Virus record (IMG/VR): IMGVR_UViG_3300025727_000603
Coordinates: 1-64,000 of that record
Reading direction: 5' to 3' (one strand)
Length of the DNA stretch: 64,000 nt
Origin: a virus
The first letter of the stretch is position 1, and each line of letters begins with the position of its first letter. Positions 18,901 to 29,176 of this stretch are shown here, in pieces. The notes below the pieces were generated by a model that was not told where the DNA came from, did not search any database, and saw only the letters and a program-made list of their open reading frames with translations. A program made the position numbers and the translations under genes.

Positions 18901-21900
18901 TGAATATAGATGTGCGATTGACCGTAAAAGACGTACAATAAGACCTATCTTTCATGAGAATTCTATAGGGTTACAGTACGTCCCACCAACTTCTGAAATC
19001 AACCCTGCTGTATCAAGTCATGTTCAGAAAACAGGGGATCTTATTACACTTCCATGGTCTCCTGTAGAATTGTTCTCACAAGGGAAAGCCTCATCGACTA
19101 TTAACATAAACCCTTACGATGTATTTACATGGACAGGTTCTGTTAAACTTTCACCATCTCAAGATGACTGGAAAGATACAACTCATGTACCTGAATTAAT
19201 AGTTAATCAGACAGGTATATATGACGCCATGATGTCTATTATAGATGCGACAGATGCTCTTGGTACTGACTGGAATGAATGGGAGACAACTTTCTTTGGT
19301 TCCGAATCGACTTCATGGGTATCTGCATCAGGACGTAATTGGCAAACAACTACTACTGAAACAAACACTACTGAAGATCAAGCAAGAGATGGTATTTTAA
19401 CTGTTAATAACCCTTTTGTTAATTATACAGAGCTAGGTGAGCGAGTAATAGAAATAGGGTTTGCTCCGTTTATAAGGGGTAGAAGAGTATCATTCTCTGC
19501 AGAGAGGCTTAAACCCAATACTATAATATATCCTTTTATTGATAATGTTAACATATCGGAATATGCTATTCGAGATAATGTATTTGTGGATTATTCATCT
19601 TCAGATGATGAGATTTTTAATCAAATGGTTGAAAATTATGGCGCACATCCATTTGATACTGAGAGACTGTCGCCAATGTTTTATCCAGATAAGCAGGACT
19701 CAGTTACTGGAAAAGGTACACACCCATATAGATATGATGCGAACTCTTTAGAAACTATTGCATGGAAATTGTACGGATTAAATGACGCACCAACATATGA
19801 TAATATGTCAAATATGTATCCTAATACAGAATTAAAAACAGATGCTGCCGGTAGATTAACAGGGTCTTTTTGGTTTCCTAATGATGATGGTTTAAGGTTT
19901 AAAACCGGTACTCGTACTTTCAGATTATCGGATTCACCTATTTCTGTAAATAGAGATGAAGAAACTACTTTTGCACAAACACAATATCACGCAAAAGGAT
20001 TACTAGAAACAAAGGAAAATTTGACAATAGCTACTAAACTTCCTATGTTATCACAGACACAGGTATTTGATGAAAGAACAATATATAATACTTCTAGAAC
20101 AAACTCTACTAGATGGTGGGATCCTTTAGCTCAATCATTCCTAATAGATATTGATAAGCAACCACAAGGGGCTTTTATTACATCTATAGACTTATATTTT
20201 GCTAAAATATCAGAAACTATACCAGTAGTTCTTCAGATTAGAGAAGTTATAGTAGGTCTTCCATCTGCTATTATTGTCCCACACTCAACCGTAACATTAT
20301 ATCCGTCTGATATTAATGTAGATTCTAACCTAGGTCAGGCTGCTACTAAATTTGAATTTGAATCACCTGTCTATCTAGGGTCTGGTAAATCATACGCATT
20401 TGTTATTTTTGCTGATACTATCGATTATGAAGTCTGGATGGCGCGTACACAGGAAATAGATGTAGTTACTGATGCTGCTATTTCTAAAAATGTATTTGCG
20501 GGTGTATTATTTAAATCACAGAACGGTTCGACATGGTCTCCTGACCATAACGCAGATCTTAAATTCGCTATACATCGTGCAAAATATGATATTTCACGAC
20601 CAGGAAACCTAGTTTTAGTTAATAAAGAATTACCATTAAAAAGATTAAGAAATCATCCGTTCACAACTACTGAAACTAATGAGTTAAAAGTATATCATAA
20701 AAATCATGGTTTTGTTGAAAGTTCTTCTAGACAATCTTATGTTTCATTTTCTGGTATAGAGCGTAATCATCCTACTGAATCTCCGGAGACAGCTAATTTA
20801 TATGGTATTGATGCCAATAAAATTAATGCTATTTCTGAACACCCTTACTATGATGGATCAAACTTAGTCTCACCAACTGGTGCTGGAGTTTTCCCTGTAT
20901 TTGATGTAACACAAGACGCATATTCTGTTAGACTTGGAATTGATGAAAATAATAGTGATGGTCGAACTCAATTTGGGATTGGTGGAGGAAAAACAATTGA
21001 AGCTTCTGAAAATTATGCATTCTCCACGTGGTATCATCATGCGGCTATAGTAAACCTACCAACTACTAATATAACTTGGGGGGTTAAAACTACTAACCTC
21101 GGGACTATTGGAGCTAACAATACAACGGTATATAGAAAATCAACTAACTATAAGGCCTATGTTCCGAATACTAACATACATGAACCTTTTCCGCAAGTTA
21201 TAACCTCTAGAGAGAATCAATTACATAATGTTGATGTACACGATAACTTACCAAATAAATCGTTTGAGGTTATGGGACAACTAACATCTAATTCAGATTA
21301 TGTCTCACCTTCTGTTGATATAGAACGATGTTCTGTAGTATGTATCCAGAATAGAATAGGTAACTTCACCGGATATGGTGAATTAACCTCAGTTAATTTT
21401 AACCCTACTACACCAGAGTTAACAGGTCTAGGAAGGTTTAATGCAGGATTATATAAATTCGCTATTGACTCTAATAATGAAGCTAAAGGGGGTATACTTA
21501 ACCTATCTATTGAAGGAAAAGGCCCTATCTTATCTATAGACCATTTTATCTCAGCTTCTAATAAAACATTATTTGAGACAGATAAAGATTACTTAATGAT
21601 AATAGAAAACCCTTCTAGTTCTGATGCTACAAATGAAAATGTAGGAGTAATGAAGCTTAAGATTAACAAGTCAGATTCCGGAGCTGTAGTGTTTAATGAT
21701 ATTAAACTTAGCAGTGCTTCTACTCCTATTGCGGAATATGTTCCAGGTGTTTATGACTTTACAATTCTTGATAATAAGTCTAGATTTGGAGAGGCTACTC
21801 CTGATGCTAGTGGCCCAGGGCCTTACGGTTACGTTAATTTTAACTCTGGCTCTATGGATGTTGAATATGCAGCCAAAATAAGAGTAAGGGTAGATGCAGC

Positions 21901-24900
21901 CACATCAACAATTGCCTGGACTGATGAAGATAATAACACAGTTGCAGATAATATTAAAGTCTTAGATAATGGCTCGTCTGATAATAAATTTCCTATAGGT
22001 ACTGGTGTAGCACAGCCTGCAACCATTACACAAGATATTTCTTACTCACAGGCTCAAAAGTTAGGTATCCTATTTGATTCAGATAAAGCTTACGCACAGG
22101 ATGAAACTACTATAATATTTGCTAGTGGTAAATCGATAGCTTATAAGAGAAATGGCTCAAGTCTAAACACCAAGAATCTCCACCCAACCGAGCCACAGTA
22201 TTGGGATCAAGTCCCAGGACAGGGGGTGCTGATTAATGTTACGGCCTCAAACACATTGTTTAAAAATACACCAAGTTCAACAGGAGTAGGTGCTAAATTT
22301 AAAATTAAAGACTCGGGTTCGGGTATTGTTTCTGGTGAATATGTAGCGGATGTAGAACAAGTAAATGTATATAATATATTACCCATACCTCATGGGTCCA
22401 CTACGGTACTTCTAAGGGAGTATACTCCTTATAATGAGAATTTGATGGGGACTAATGAAAAAGTGTCTTTACTGGTTAATCCAAATGCAACAGCAGATGA
22501 AGAGGGTAATTTCGACTGGACTTTCAATTTAAAGGTAATAGTGAACTACCTGTATTCAGGAGCTTCAGGAGCGTCTAAAAGTGTCGGATTTAATATTAAT
22601 GGTATTTCCATGTCAGCTTTTAAGGATATACTTAAAGATGATCTGGGTCTGGACAGCATTCCGGCATTATCCGGTACTTATCCTAATGCTAGTTATAATA
22701 CTTATGCTTTTAAAGAAGTCGCAAATAATCAATCAGATACTTTAACTACCTGGCTTAATGATCTTGTAGTAGATAGATGGCGATCTATACAAGCTTGGGC
22801 AATTTTATTAACGGGCTCAGTAGACCTTTCTGACTCCTCTAATTTAACTGGTGACGGTGGATATATTGACCCTACTCTTTCAAACGGAGTGGCTGGAGAT
22901 ATTCTTAACATACACATAGCTAACGTTAATGATCCATCAACTCTACAGCTTTCAAGTACAGGTACCTCGATATCTATGTCCACGGACAGTAACAGTAGTA
23001 AGATAGGCATTTTTCTAGAAGATACTTGGAGCACAGCTGCGCACGGTACAACTGATCTTATATACTGGAATCTATCACCAGATGGACCTTACGAGTCTAT
23101 ACTGACTGATTATTCTGGAACTCCCGATATAATGACACTATGGGCCGGCGGTACCGATGTTCGTATTGTTCTTAATGTATGTCAGGGTACACCATCAGCT
23201 GATAATGGATGGGACAATGCAGATGCTGAGCATGAAGCAGGTAAAGTTAAAATTACCGTTAAATCAGACGCTTCACTAGAAGGAGCTGCACTTCTTAATG
23301 AAATCCAAACGAATGCGTGGTCTAATGTTATGGGGTATAATGTGGTACCATTAGATAGTGACACTAACAAATGGTCATTTGACATTAATCAGTGGAAACA
23401 TGTAAACGGTGGGGATACACATACTGTTACACTAAAACCACCCGAAGCAGTGACCGTTGACTTAGCTGAAGTGGGTATATGGGTTGATCCATATCTTGAA
23501 CTCGGAAAGATGGAACAAGATCTTGGTAATGAATCGAATCCTTCTGATAATAACATGCTCCAACCAGTAAAATGGAGATGGGGTTATGACAAATCCTACA
23601 ATCCTACAATTAATTATACTCAGATTGATGGAGATTTTGATGATAGCTTTACTAGTTTGATTCCTAACGGTTATTATTATAATTGTATGATACCAGCTTA
23701 TAATGTAGTTCCTTTATATCAGGCGTCTGACATTACACCATTTTTTAATACTCATGCTCAACATTCCAATAGTGTCTATACCGGTCCTACTGGTATACCA
23801 ATTAATGTACCTATTACAAAGTCTACCTTAGGTTTAGGAAAAAAAGTTAATAATATCGATACAGAAGCTAATTGGTTAAAAGGACTGCTTAAATATAGTT
23901 TTAATCAGCAGCTGCAGCACTACACATTTACAAAATACGTCCCTTCTTCAACTAGGGTAGTTACTCAAGAAGATTTTACAAATGGAGCTGAATATATTGA
24001 AAAGACCTATTCTGCAACAAATGCAACAACTGAAACAACGACTACAATTCCAATTACTGATTGGCAGAATGGAGTAACACGAACTGTACAGTCATATGAG
24101 TACGACTATAGTCCAGCATCAATTTCAGAAGGAGACATTGTATATTACCAAGATACTGATGAGAAAACGTTTTCGTTTTATGAATGTATAACTTCTCATG
24201 GTGATACCTCAATAGACAATAATTTAATTGACGGTCTCTTGAATGAGAATACGCACTGGCAAACAGTTTATGACTATAATATAGTACTTAATTTCCTAAA
24301 TTATAATTTAATTACATATACAGTAGTACCAGTAGAAGGTAAATTTCTAGCCTATGATAAGCTTAAAGTAAGAAAAGCACCTACTTCCTCTAACCTTTCA
24401 TATGAATCTAAGGAAGTGAATGTACAAAGATTGAATTACAGTTTCTCTTCCGAAGGTTCGTTGGCAACTCCAACCTTTAGTGGATTATCACCAACATCAG
24501 AGAAACTATTACAGCTCGAATATAATGGACAATTGGATACGGGTGGAAGTAACTGGAATACTGAACGATTTAGTAACGATGCAATTGCAGCCAATGATAT
24601 CTTTGCTAATCCTTCTATAATTAAAATACAATTAAAAAATTCACATCTTCCAAGTCATCATAGATTAAGAAAGATAGTTGCATCTCCGGGTGTACCTGAT
24701 TACAATATTATAATTAATGATAAAGTAACAGTATACGCAGATGCAGTTGAAGATACAGAAATGCCTACTCTCTATTATCAGGAAGGTATGTTTTTCTTAG
24801 AATCACCTGATAACTCTAATAAGTTAACTTCGGAGAATAGAATAGACTTTTTACCTCCACAGTCACCATACACGGCCAAAACTACCGGACTCCCTGCTGA

Positions 24901-27900
24901 TTATAACTCTTGCTTTTCGCTTCATACAAATGGGGAATCAGCATCGTCGGCTTTTAACACGCAAACAAATAGAGCTGCATTTACAGGAGATGCATATGGT
25001 ATAGCTAAAAATTTAAAAAATAACAACAGTTCAGACTTTCTTATCAATGAAGGAGATAATCGTATTCCGGATCTTCATGAATCAGGAACTATAAAACTAA
25101 GCCCATTAGAAGGAATAGAGGGTAATATAACACGTGATGGCTCTATTGTTCACTCAATAAATAGACCAAATGATGTAATGATAAATGCTGTAAATTATAC
25201 TAAAGAAGACTGTAGACTATATGATAACGGTCTTAGAGTAAATCTTCATCCTTATATAACTAACTTTGCGTTAAGGTCGTTTTTTCTTGAACTAAAGACT
25301 TCTAGTTTGATTAATCACGTTGAAGATTGGCGAGCAAATCACGCCGACATTGCCGGATGGGAGGGCCTAGTAGATAATGAATATTATAGATATAATATAG
25401 ACTCTGAATACTATAACAATAAGATTACCGGTATACTTGGTAGTCTGGCAGCAAAAATTATTTTCCCTAAACTAGATGATAATGTAGACTCAGGTACAAT
25501 AAACCACTATCGTTCTGATGAGGGTAGTATTATTGGTGATGTAGCTATTGAAGAAAATTCTGAACAGACTAATATTGAATGGATGGCAGTAAGTTCAAAT
25601 TTTGTTATTCCTGATGCTATATTAAGTTGTACAGGGACAATGCAATTTTGGGATAAAGCGGATTCTACGGCACCGGATACAATAACAACTGTTGACGGTT
25701 ATTGGCCTCGTAAAGGGGACAATTATTCGAATATACATTCCGGTCGGCAAATTGAGTCATCTAAATACTTGTTTGATTGGAATAAACTAAAAGACGATGC
25801 GGCAAACATTAATATTAAATGGAATACTCATCAATACATAGAAGGGTTATACAATCAACCGGGTTTGTTACCTAATGATAGAAAATTATTAAGACGTGAA
25901 TTCCCTTATAATTATAACATATTACAGAATATTAACTCGACAACTAATCCGGTTGATTATAGTCAAACTAGATATTCTGAAGTTGATAATTTGGATAAGC
26001 TTATGTTATCTGCTTACTCAACTTTAGGATCTGGTGTATACGGACCACCGACGACCGGCAGCGGCAGAGCATGGACATTCGGAGATCAAGCATCAACGAC
26101 ATCAGTTGTGTTTAATGATATAGTAAAAATTGACCCATTAACATCTTGTACAAGCATATCTTATGTTAATGGGCCCCTCTCGATGGTTACTAGCTCTGAT
26201 GGATCGGAAACTAGCATTAGAATAAAGATACCCCATAATAAGATTCATAAATGGGTACACATGGCGTTGGCAAATCAATCAATAGCCAACAATACAGTAA
26301 CAACTGCCTTTGATGCTAATAATAGTTCAATTCTACATAGACAATTACATAATCCTGAAATGTTTAATTTTAATTCATTCTTTACATTTGAAAGTTCAAC
26401 GGAGTCATCAACAATAACCTCAAAACTTATATATCTTAATGATGGTATGCGCGCGAGTGATGGTCTCAGTTCAGAATTTAATGTAATCTCTGGAACTGCC
26501 ACTATTGGGGTTGAATATCGAATTTGGTATCCTAATGACTCTACAGGAGTCAGTGGTTTCAAAACATATGATTACCCAGACTGGTATGAGAATTCAGGTT
26601 GGGGAGTGGATGATAACATTATTGTAGAGTTCTTAATACCATCAACACCAGGTGCTGATTTTATAAATTCATTAGTATCAGTTTCATTTACCCATTATCA
26701 GAATCTTCATGTAGTTGCCCCCACTAGCACCGGTGCTAGTATTGCGGATTCCAGTAGCCAAGCTTGTGGATTTGGAGCACGGAGTATTATTTCATCTTCA
26801 ACTGCGAGTACTAACACCACCCTCACCGATCAATCAGATTACCATGGTAAATTCAAAGATGGTAACGGACTCTCATGGACAGATGAAAAATATAAACTAG
26901 AAGAGTATAGACTATCCGATAATGCAACTGACTCTGATATTAAGGATAATACTACCACTTTATTATACTTACCAGTAGACAGTGGTGCAATCCTTAAAAC
27001 AATTAATCAATTTTCTGGAGTATCAACCTTAAAATTTACTGAGATTGGTAGTAACCCATATGAGTACTTTACAGGTATTATTACTAATATACAACTATCT
27101 CCCGCTAAAACAGGGTTTGGGTATACAACTGCTACGGCTGTAGATTCTGGTGGTGCACAAATTCAAATAAAACCAAATTGGGGTAACATGATAAGTAGTG
27201 GTACCGCAGCTCCTAAAATATCATTTACTGCGTCCAACACGGGTGCTGTATCTATATTTGAAGTATATAAACCTGATAACGCTTCATCCGGCAATATTGT
27301 TTCAGGTCAGGATTCTATGGGTTATTGGGTAGGACAAAATTACAATATAGGGGAATTTGATGATCGACATTTAAGCGTTAATTGGCATTCAATTTATGAT
27401 GTTAAGAATGCTGCCAACACAGGACTAAAATTTACTACTGATTCTGCAACTGAAAAGTCTTTACCATCTTTACAGTTTAGCGCAGACGGGACTAATGGTA
27501 AAATATCTAAAATTACAAGGAACACTCCGGCGAATGGAGTGGATAGTAGCTTCTATGTATGGAATCAGTCAGCTAGTAATAGTTCAGGGACATTTGGTCT
27601 TGGTATATGGGGTCTAACACTCAGTCTGGATGATAATACAAGTAAAACAATCAGGAATTCCGGTGTAACTAATCCCGATTTTGAAGTTGGAGAAAGCTCA
27701 ATTGGAGCATCTATAAGTGCTGTGCATATTTTAAAAACAGGATACGGATATGCTGGTAATATTAGTACCAGCTCAGCACTCACTCTGAACTCGTACATGG
27801 ATTCTATAGCACTACAAAAGATACTTAGTTTCGAAGATGCAGTTGCACAGGGAATGATATTGAATAGTAGTACTATTACTAATGTGACCTGGGATGCTGG

Positions 27901-28948
27901 AACGTGGTTAAATACCATTGGTTCGTATGATTTAGTAGATATTCAGTTTATATCAGATGTTGCACCAATAGTTAAATCTAATGTGGCAGCTCTGAATAAT
28001 GTAGAATTAGAACTCTTATATGATGGAGGGCAGGACGCCGTTTTTACAAATAATGGTTCTTCGTTCTTTGAAGCTATAGATGGTAATAGACATATTACAT
28101 TTGTTAGCTATAGCGATAGTGGGTACAGTGATGATCGAATTAGGAATATTCGAGACAATATTAGTAATATAGCTCAGGACTCACGAACAACTATGGAGAC
28201 AAACTATCTCGGATGGTACAGTGACCCAGAGAAAGCTGGTCTGCAAGACACAGCTAGATTGTTTAGTTGGGGTTCCGAAAATTCCGTTTACAATAATGTA
28301 ACAATTAAGTCTATTTTTCAGAACGATTTATCCTTTCTTCAGTTAGTTGATAATGTAAGTGGTGTATTAGATTCAAACTCTGATGTATGGTTAGAAGCTT
28401 CAGGAAATGCTTACTCTTCAAATAATATTACTCTTACTCCAATTGGAGGTAATAGTACGTCGGATCATACTGCGTTAGCAGAGCACCTAAAAGATTTTAT
28501 AACACTTGATTTTAATTATATTGATAACACAGACGATGTGAATAATTTATCTACTCGGTTTATAGCTGAACTTCATCCTTCTAAAGGTACAGCATTAAAC
28601 AAATATGTTACAAGGAATATTAAGTTAAAGAACTCTTCTAATTTATTAAATATATTTTTAGATGTTAACAGACCTTTTGGGACAGATATTGAGGTATATT
28701 ACAGAACACATACAGAAGATGATATGATTGATGAGTCAAATTGGATTCTTGGAGAACCTGTAGGTGGTACAGACATACCATTTAATGATAATCCTAATGT
28801 TTTTACAGAGACTGAGTATTATATAGATAATGTTATTTCCGCTAATAATATGTTCACAACATTTGCTATAAAAATAGTATTTAAATCCGCTAATAGTTCT
28901 GTTATACCTCAAGTTAGAGACTTAAGAGCAATTGCACTAAATGTATAG
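15941..28948 (+). CDS. Giant gp10-like virion structural protein (DUF4815-type), 4335 aa
   Basis: One uninterrupted frame of 13 kb. Residues 1-130 have the DUF4815-type signature of marine phage gp10-like baseplate/fibre proteins: VPPYFDDF, YHKLLFRPSYAVQARELTQL and GSLVIPGDV. A helix around 920-940 (RYTMRDIGKIQKRVDNLEYY) and WWDPLAQSFLID (about 1389) are further family landmarks. The extreme C-terminus (FTTFAIKIVFKSANSS then IPQVRDLRAIAL) is also typical. Between about 1700 and 4200 lies a huge beta-rich, Asn/Ser/Thr/Gly-rich insert without recognisable domain. The product probably anchors fibres to the baseplate. T4 gp10 is 602 residues. The frame is clean throughout. Confidence 0.75.
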   Translation: MSINFNVPPYFDDFESVSEFDGSDGLSPKDKYHKLLFRPSYAVQARELTQLQSVLQNQITNLGHHLFVEGSLVIPGDVSFSNDIDYIKVEMGSIPDVNADINYIMSNLDDSDSTGLKGKYLVRAIDLDLTGNITLPEPTLSAKILKVVPAIGTAPAVLYIQYYAASAEKTVDTGVNVNVNKFRPSDELKVIDKMPSVYGSNSNSNPSPTSLTLQFHQAVLKIPSELKQSAIGKASLAFVEKGVYFIKGNFVQVQNSTLIVAPFSTSASADIGFRIKESVISSAEDPTLSDNATGSPNFAAPGAHRYEIKTELIALDINTDIEGTDDDFLLLCRVDESAVKWKVKRTDYNIIEDEFARRTFDESGNYTVRPFHIDITEDRDNVDLFQAQLEPSKAYVQGYEIETLSSISVPIEKARRAEDTDAKESVTVSIGVGNYILVSPRDFSSLLSSGIVPPIDTFARVDLKNFDNSTIGYTRIRSVTRVSPGYTHDDQGVIIRDTSLDIYKVYLFDVFLNEFQNFSSVASLLYSSNNHTFDVKLVSTPAVIKETDKNSLVYKLPYDRVKTCSIAKLNTTEEADYNYRFRTIKMFSPKHGNGNFINATVNNTETESFGAFNQSDWILEKFIQSAGTTIIPLTSAMVGAAVSGDMTSIAIDLSSWSGVVGGGKYRLTAPVDSTAIHRTKEVRDIESERWVYDQYVTADSTAYNSAHHYDVITLAKNDVFKINFVKEYIGDGDLGETGTAIYIQNNPEQFKDITEHYILDTGMTDNYYDNSKLRLRSDSDYIPSNDIFCSYKYFHHYPGDFFSIDSYPPEMYDDIPVFNSDNQGKLIELRSSIDFRQSKDIESNVGTCPHPNSKFQTDLEYYLPRKDIIVVDAKGDFRCIKGVSSLTPTLPETPSNSMVLYNLHLQAYTFTPSEIQYEMIDNKRYTMRDIGKIQKRVDNLEYYTSLSLLESEASNKIVVDSEGFLRSKAGFVVDSFKNHSIGNTLSPEYRCAIDRKRRTIRPIFHENSIGLQYVPPTSEINPAVSSHVQKTGDLITLPWSPVELFSQGKASSTININPYDVFTWTGSVKLSPSQDDWKDTTHVPELIVNQTGIYDAMMSIIDATDALGTDWNEWETTFFGSESTSWVSASGRNWQTTTTETNTTEDQARDGILTVNNPFVNYTELGERVIEIGFAPFIRGRRVSFSAERLKPNTIIYPFIDNVNISEYAIRDNVFVDYSSSDDEIFNQMVENYGAHPFDTERLSPMFYPDKQDSVTGKGTHPYRYDANSLETIAWKLYGLNDAPTYDNMSNMYPNTELKTDAAGRLTGSFWFPNDDGLRFKTGTRTFRLSDSPISVNRDEETTFAQTQYHAKGLLETKENLTIATKLPMLSQTQVFDERTIYNTSRTNSTRWWDPLAQSFLIDIDKQPQGAFITSIDLYFAKISETIPVVLQIREVIVGLPSAIIVPHSTVTLYPSDINVDSNLGQAATKFEFESPVYLGSGKSYAFVIFADTIDYEVWMARTQEIDVVTDAAISKNVFAGVLFKSQNGSTWSPDHNADLKFAIHRAKYDISRPGNLVLVNKELPLKRLRNHPFTTTETNELKVYHKNHGFVESSSRQSYVSFSGIERNHPTESPETANLYGIDANKINAISEHPYYDGSNLVSPTGAGVFPVFDVTQDAYSVRLGIDENNSDGRTQFGIGGGKTIEASENYAFSTWYHHAAIVNLPTTNITWGVKTTNLGTIGANNTTVYRKSTNYKAYVPNTNIHEPFPQVITSRENQLHNVDVHDNLPNKSFEVMGQLTSNSDYVSPSVDIERCSVVCIQNRIGNFTGYGELTSVNFNPTTPELTGLGRFNAGLYKFAIDSNNEAKGGILNLSIEGKGPILSIDHFISASNKTLFETDKDYLMIIENPSSSDATNENVGVMKLKINKSDSGAVVFNDIKLSSASTPIAEYVPGVYDFTILDNKSRFGEATPDASGPGPYGYVNFNSGSMDVEYAAKIRVRVDAATSTIAWTDEDNNTVADNIKVLDNGSSDNKFPIGTGVAQPATITQDISYSQAQKLGILFDSDKAYAQDETTIIFASGKSIAYKRNGSSLNTKNLHPTEPQYWDQVPGQGVLINVTASNTLFKNTPSSTGVGAKFKIKDSGSGIVSGEYVADVEQVNVYNILPIPHGSTTVLLREYTPYNENLMGTNEKVSLLVNPNATADEEGNFDWTFNLKVIVNYLYSGASGASKSVGFNINGISMSAFKDILKDDLGLDSIPALSGTYPNASYNTYAFKEVANNQSDTLTTWLNDLVVDRWRSIQAWAILLTGSVDLSDSSNLTGDGGYIDPTLSNGVAGDILNIHIANVNDPSTLQLSSTGTSISMSTDSNSSKIGIFLEDTWSTAAHGTTDLIYWNLSPDGPYESILTDYSGTPDIMTLWAGGTDVRIVLNVCQGTPSADNGWDNADAEHEAGKVKITVKSDASLEGAALLNEIQTNAWSNVMGYNVVPLDSDTNKWSFDINQWKHVNGGDTHTVTLKPPEAVTVDLAEVGIWVDPYLELGKMEQDLGNESNPSDNNMLQPVKWRWGYDKSYNPTINYTQIDGDFDDSFTSLIPNGYYYNCMIPAYNVVPLYQASDITPFFNTHAQHSNSVYTGPTGIPINVPITKSTLGLGKKVNNIDTEANWLKGLLKYSFNQQLQHYTFTKYVPSSTRVVTQEDFTNGAEYIEKTYSATNATTETTTTIPITDWQNGVTRTVQSYEYDYSPASISEGDIVYYQDTDEKTFSFYECITSHGDTSIDNNLIDGLLNENTHWQTVYDYNIVLNFLNYNLITYTVVPVEGKFLAYDKLKVRKAPTSSNLSYESKEVNVQRLNYSFSSEGSLATPTFSGLSPTSEKLLQLEYNGQLDTGGSNWNTERFSNDAIAANDIFANPSIIKIQLKNSHLPSHHRLRKIVASPGVPDYNIIINDKVTVYADAVEDTEMPTLYYQEGMFFLESPDNSNKLTSENRIDFLPPQSPYTAKTTGLPADYNSCFSLHTNGESASSAFNTQTNRAAFTGDAYGIAKNLKNNNSSDFLINEGDNRIPDLHESGTIKLSPLEGIEGNITRDGSIVHSINRPNDVMINAVNYTKEDCRLYDNGLRVNLHPYITNFALRSFFLELKTSSLINHVEDWRANHADIAGWEGLVDNEYYRYNIDSEYYNNKITGILGSLAAKIIFPKLDDNVDSGTINHYRSDEGSIIGDVAIEENSEQTNIEWMAVSSNFVIPDAILSCTGTMQFWDKADSTAPDTITTVDGYWPRKGDNYSNIHSGRQIESSKYLFDWNKLKDDAANINIKWNTHQYIEGLYNQPGLLPNDRKLLRREFPYNYNILQNINSTTNPVDYSQTRYSEVDNLDKLMLSAYSTLGSGVYGPPTTGSGRAWTFGDQASTTSVVFNDIVKIDPLTSCTSISYVNGPLSMVTSSDGSETSIRIKIPHNKIHKWVHMALANQSIANNTVTTAFDANNSSILHRQLHNPEMFNFNSFFTFESSTESSTITSKLIYLNDGMRASDGLSSEFNVISGTATIGVEYRIWYPNDSTGVSGFKTYDYPDWYENSGWGVDDNIIVEFLIPSTPGADFINSLVSVSFTHYQNLHVVAPTSTGASIADSSSQACGFGARSIISSSTASTNTTLTDQSDYHGKFKDGNGLSWTDEKYKLEEYRLSDNATDSDIKDNTTTLLYLPVDSGAILKTINQFSGVSTLKFTEIGSNPYEYFTGIITNIQLSPAKTGFGYTTATAVDSGGAQIQIKPNWGNMISSGTAAPKISFTASNTGAVSIFEVYKPDNASSGNIVSGQDSMGYWVGQNYNIGEFDDRHLSVNWHSIYDVKNAANTGLKFTTDSATEKSLPSLQFSADGTNGKISKITRNTPANGVDSSFYVWNQSASNSSGTFGLGIWGLTLSLDDNTSKTIRNSGVTNPDFEVGESSIGASISAVHILKTGYGYAGNISTSSALTLNSYMDSIALQKILSFEDAVAQGMILNSSTITNVTWDAGTWLNTIGSYDLVDIQFISDVAPIVKSNVAALNNVELELLYDGGQDAVFTNNGSSFFEAIDGNRHITFVSYSDSGYSDDRIRNIRDNISNIAQDSRTTMETNYLGWYSDPEKAGLQDTARLFSWGSENSVYNNVTIKSIFQNDLSFLQLVDNVSGVLDSNSDVWLEASGNAYSSNNITLTPIGGNSTSDHTALAEHLKDFITLDFNYIDNTDDVNNLSTRFIAELHPSKGTALNKYVTRNIKLKNSSNLLNIFLDVNRPFGTDIEVYYRTHTEDDMIDESNWILGEPVGGTDIPFNDNPNVFTETEYYIDNVISANNMFTTFAIKIVFKSANSSVIPQVRDLRAIALNV

Positions 28949-28960
28949 AGGTTAGAGGTT

Positions 28961-29173
28961 ATGGGAAATTTAATACCTGTTAAAGGTCATTCAGGGTTAT
29001 ATAGAGATTCAAACACAATGGCCATTATAAATACTAACAACACTTCTACTACTGATAGTAATATTAGATCAGCTAAAAGTAAGATGAAACAGAGGGATGA
29101 TGATATTAAAACATTACAGTCAGATGTTTCTGAAATTAAACATATTTTAAAACAGTTATTGGAGCTAAGATAA
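28961..29173 (+). CDS. Small coiled-coil virion-associated protein, 70 aa
   Basis: MGNLIPVKGHSGLYRDS is followed by a polar stretch and a C-terminal heptad-like helix (DIKTLQSDVSEIKHILKQLL, residues about 47-67). Similar short proteins, with a VxGHxxLxRD start and a terminal coiled coil, occur in T4-like phages; I know of no function. A clear Shine-Dalgarno (AGAGG) precedes the ATG. It sits between the giant gp10-like protein and the 1512-residue fibre, four bases before the latter, so a fibre-joining or trimerisation role is possible. Confidence 0.7.
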   Translation: MGNLIPVKGHSGLYRDSNTMAIINTNNTSTTDSNIRSAKSKMKQRDDDIKTLQSDVSEIKHILKQLLELR

Positions 29174-29176
29174 GAA

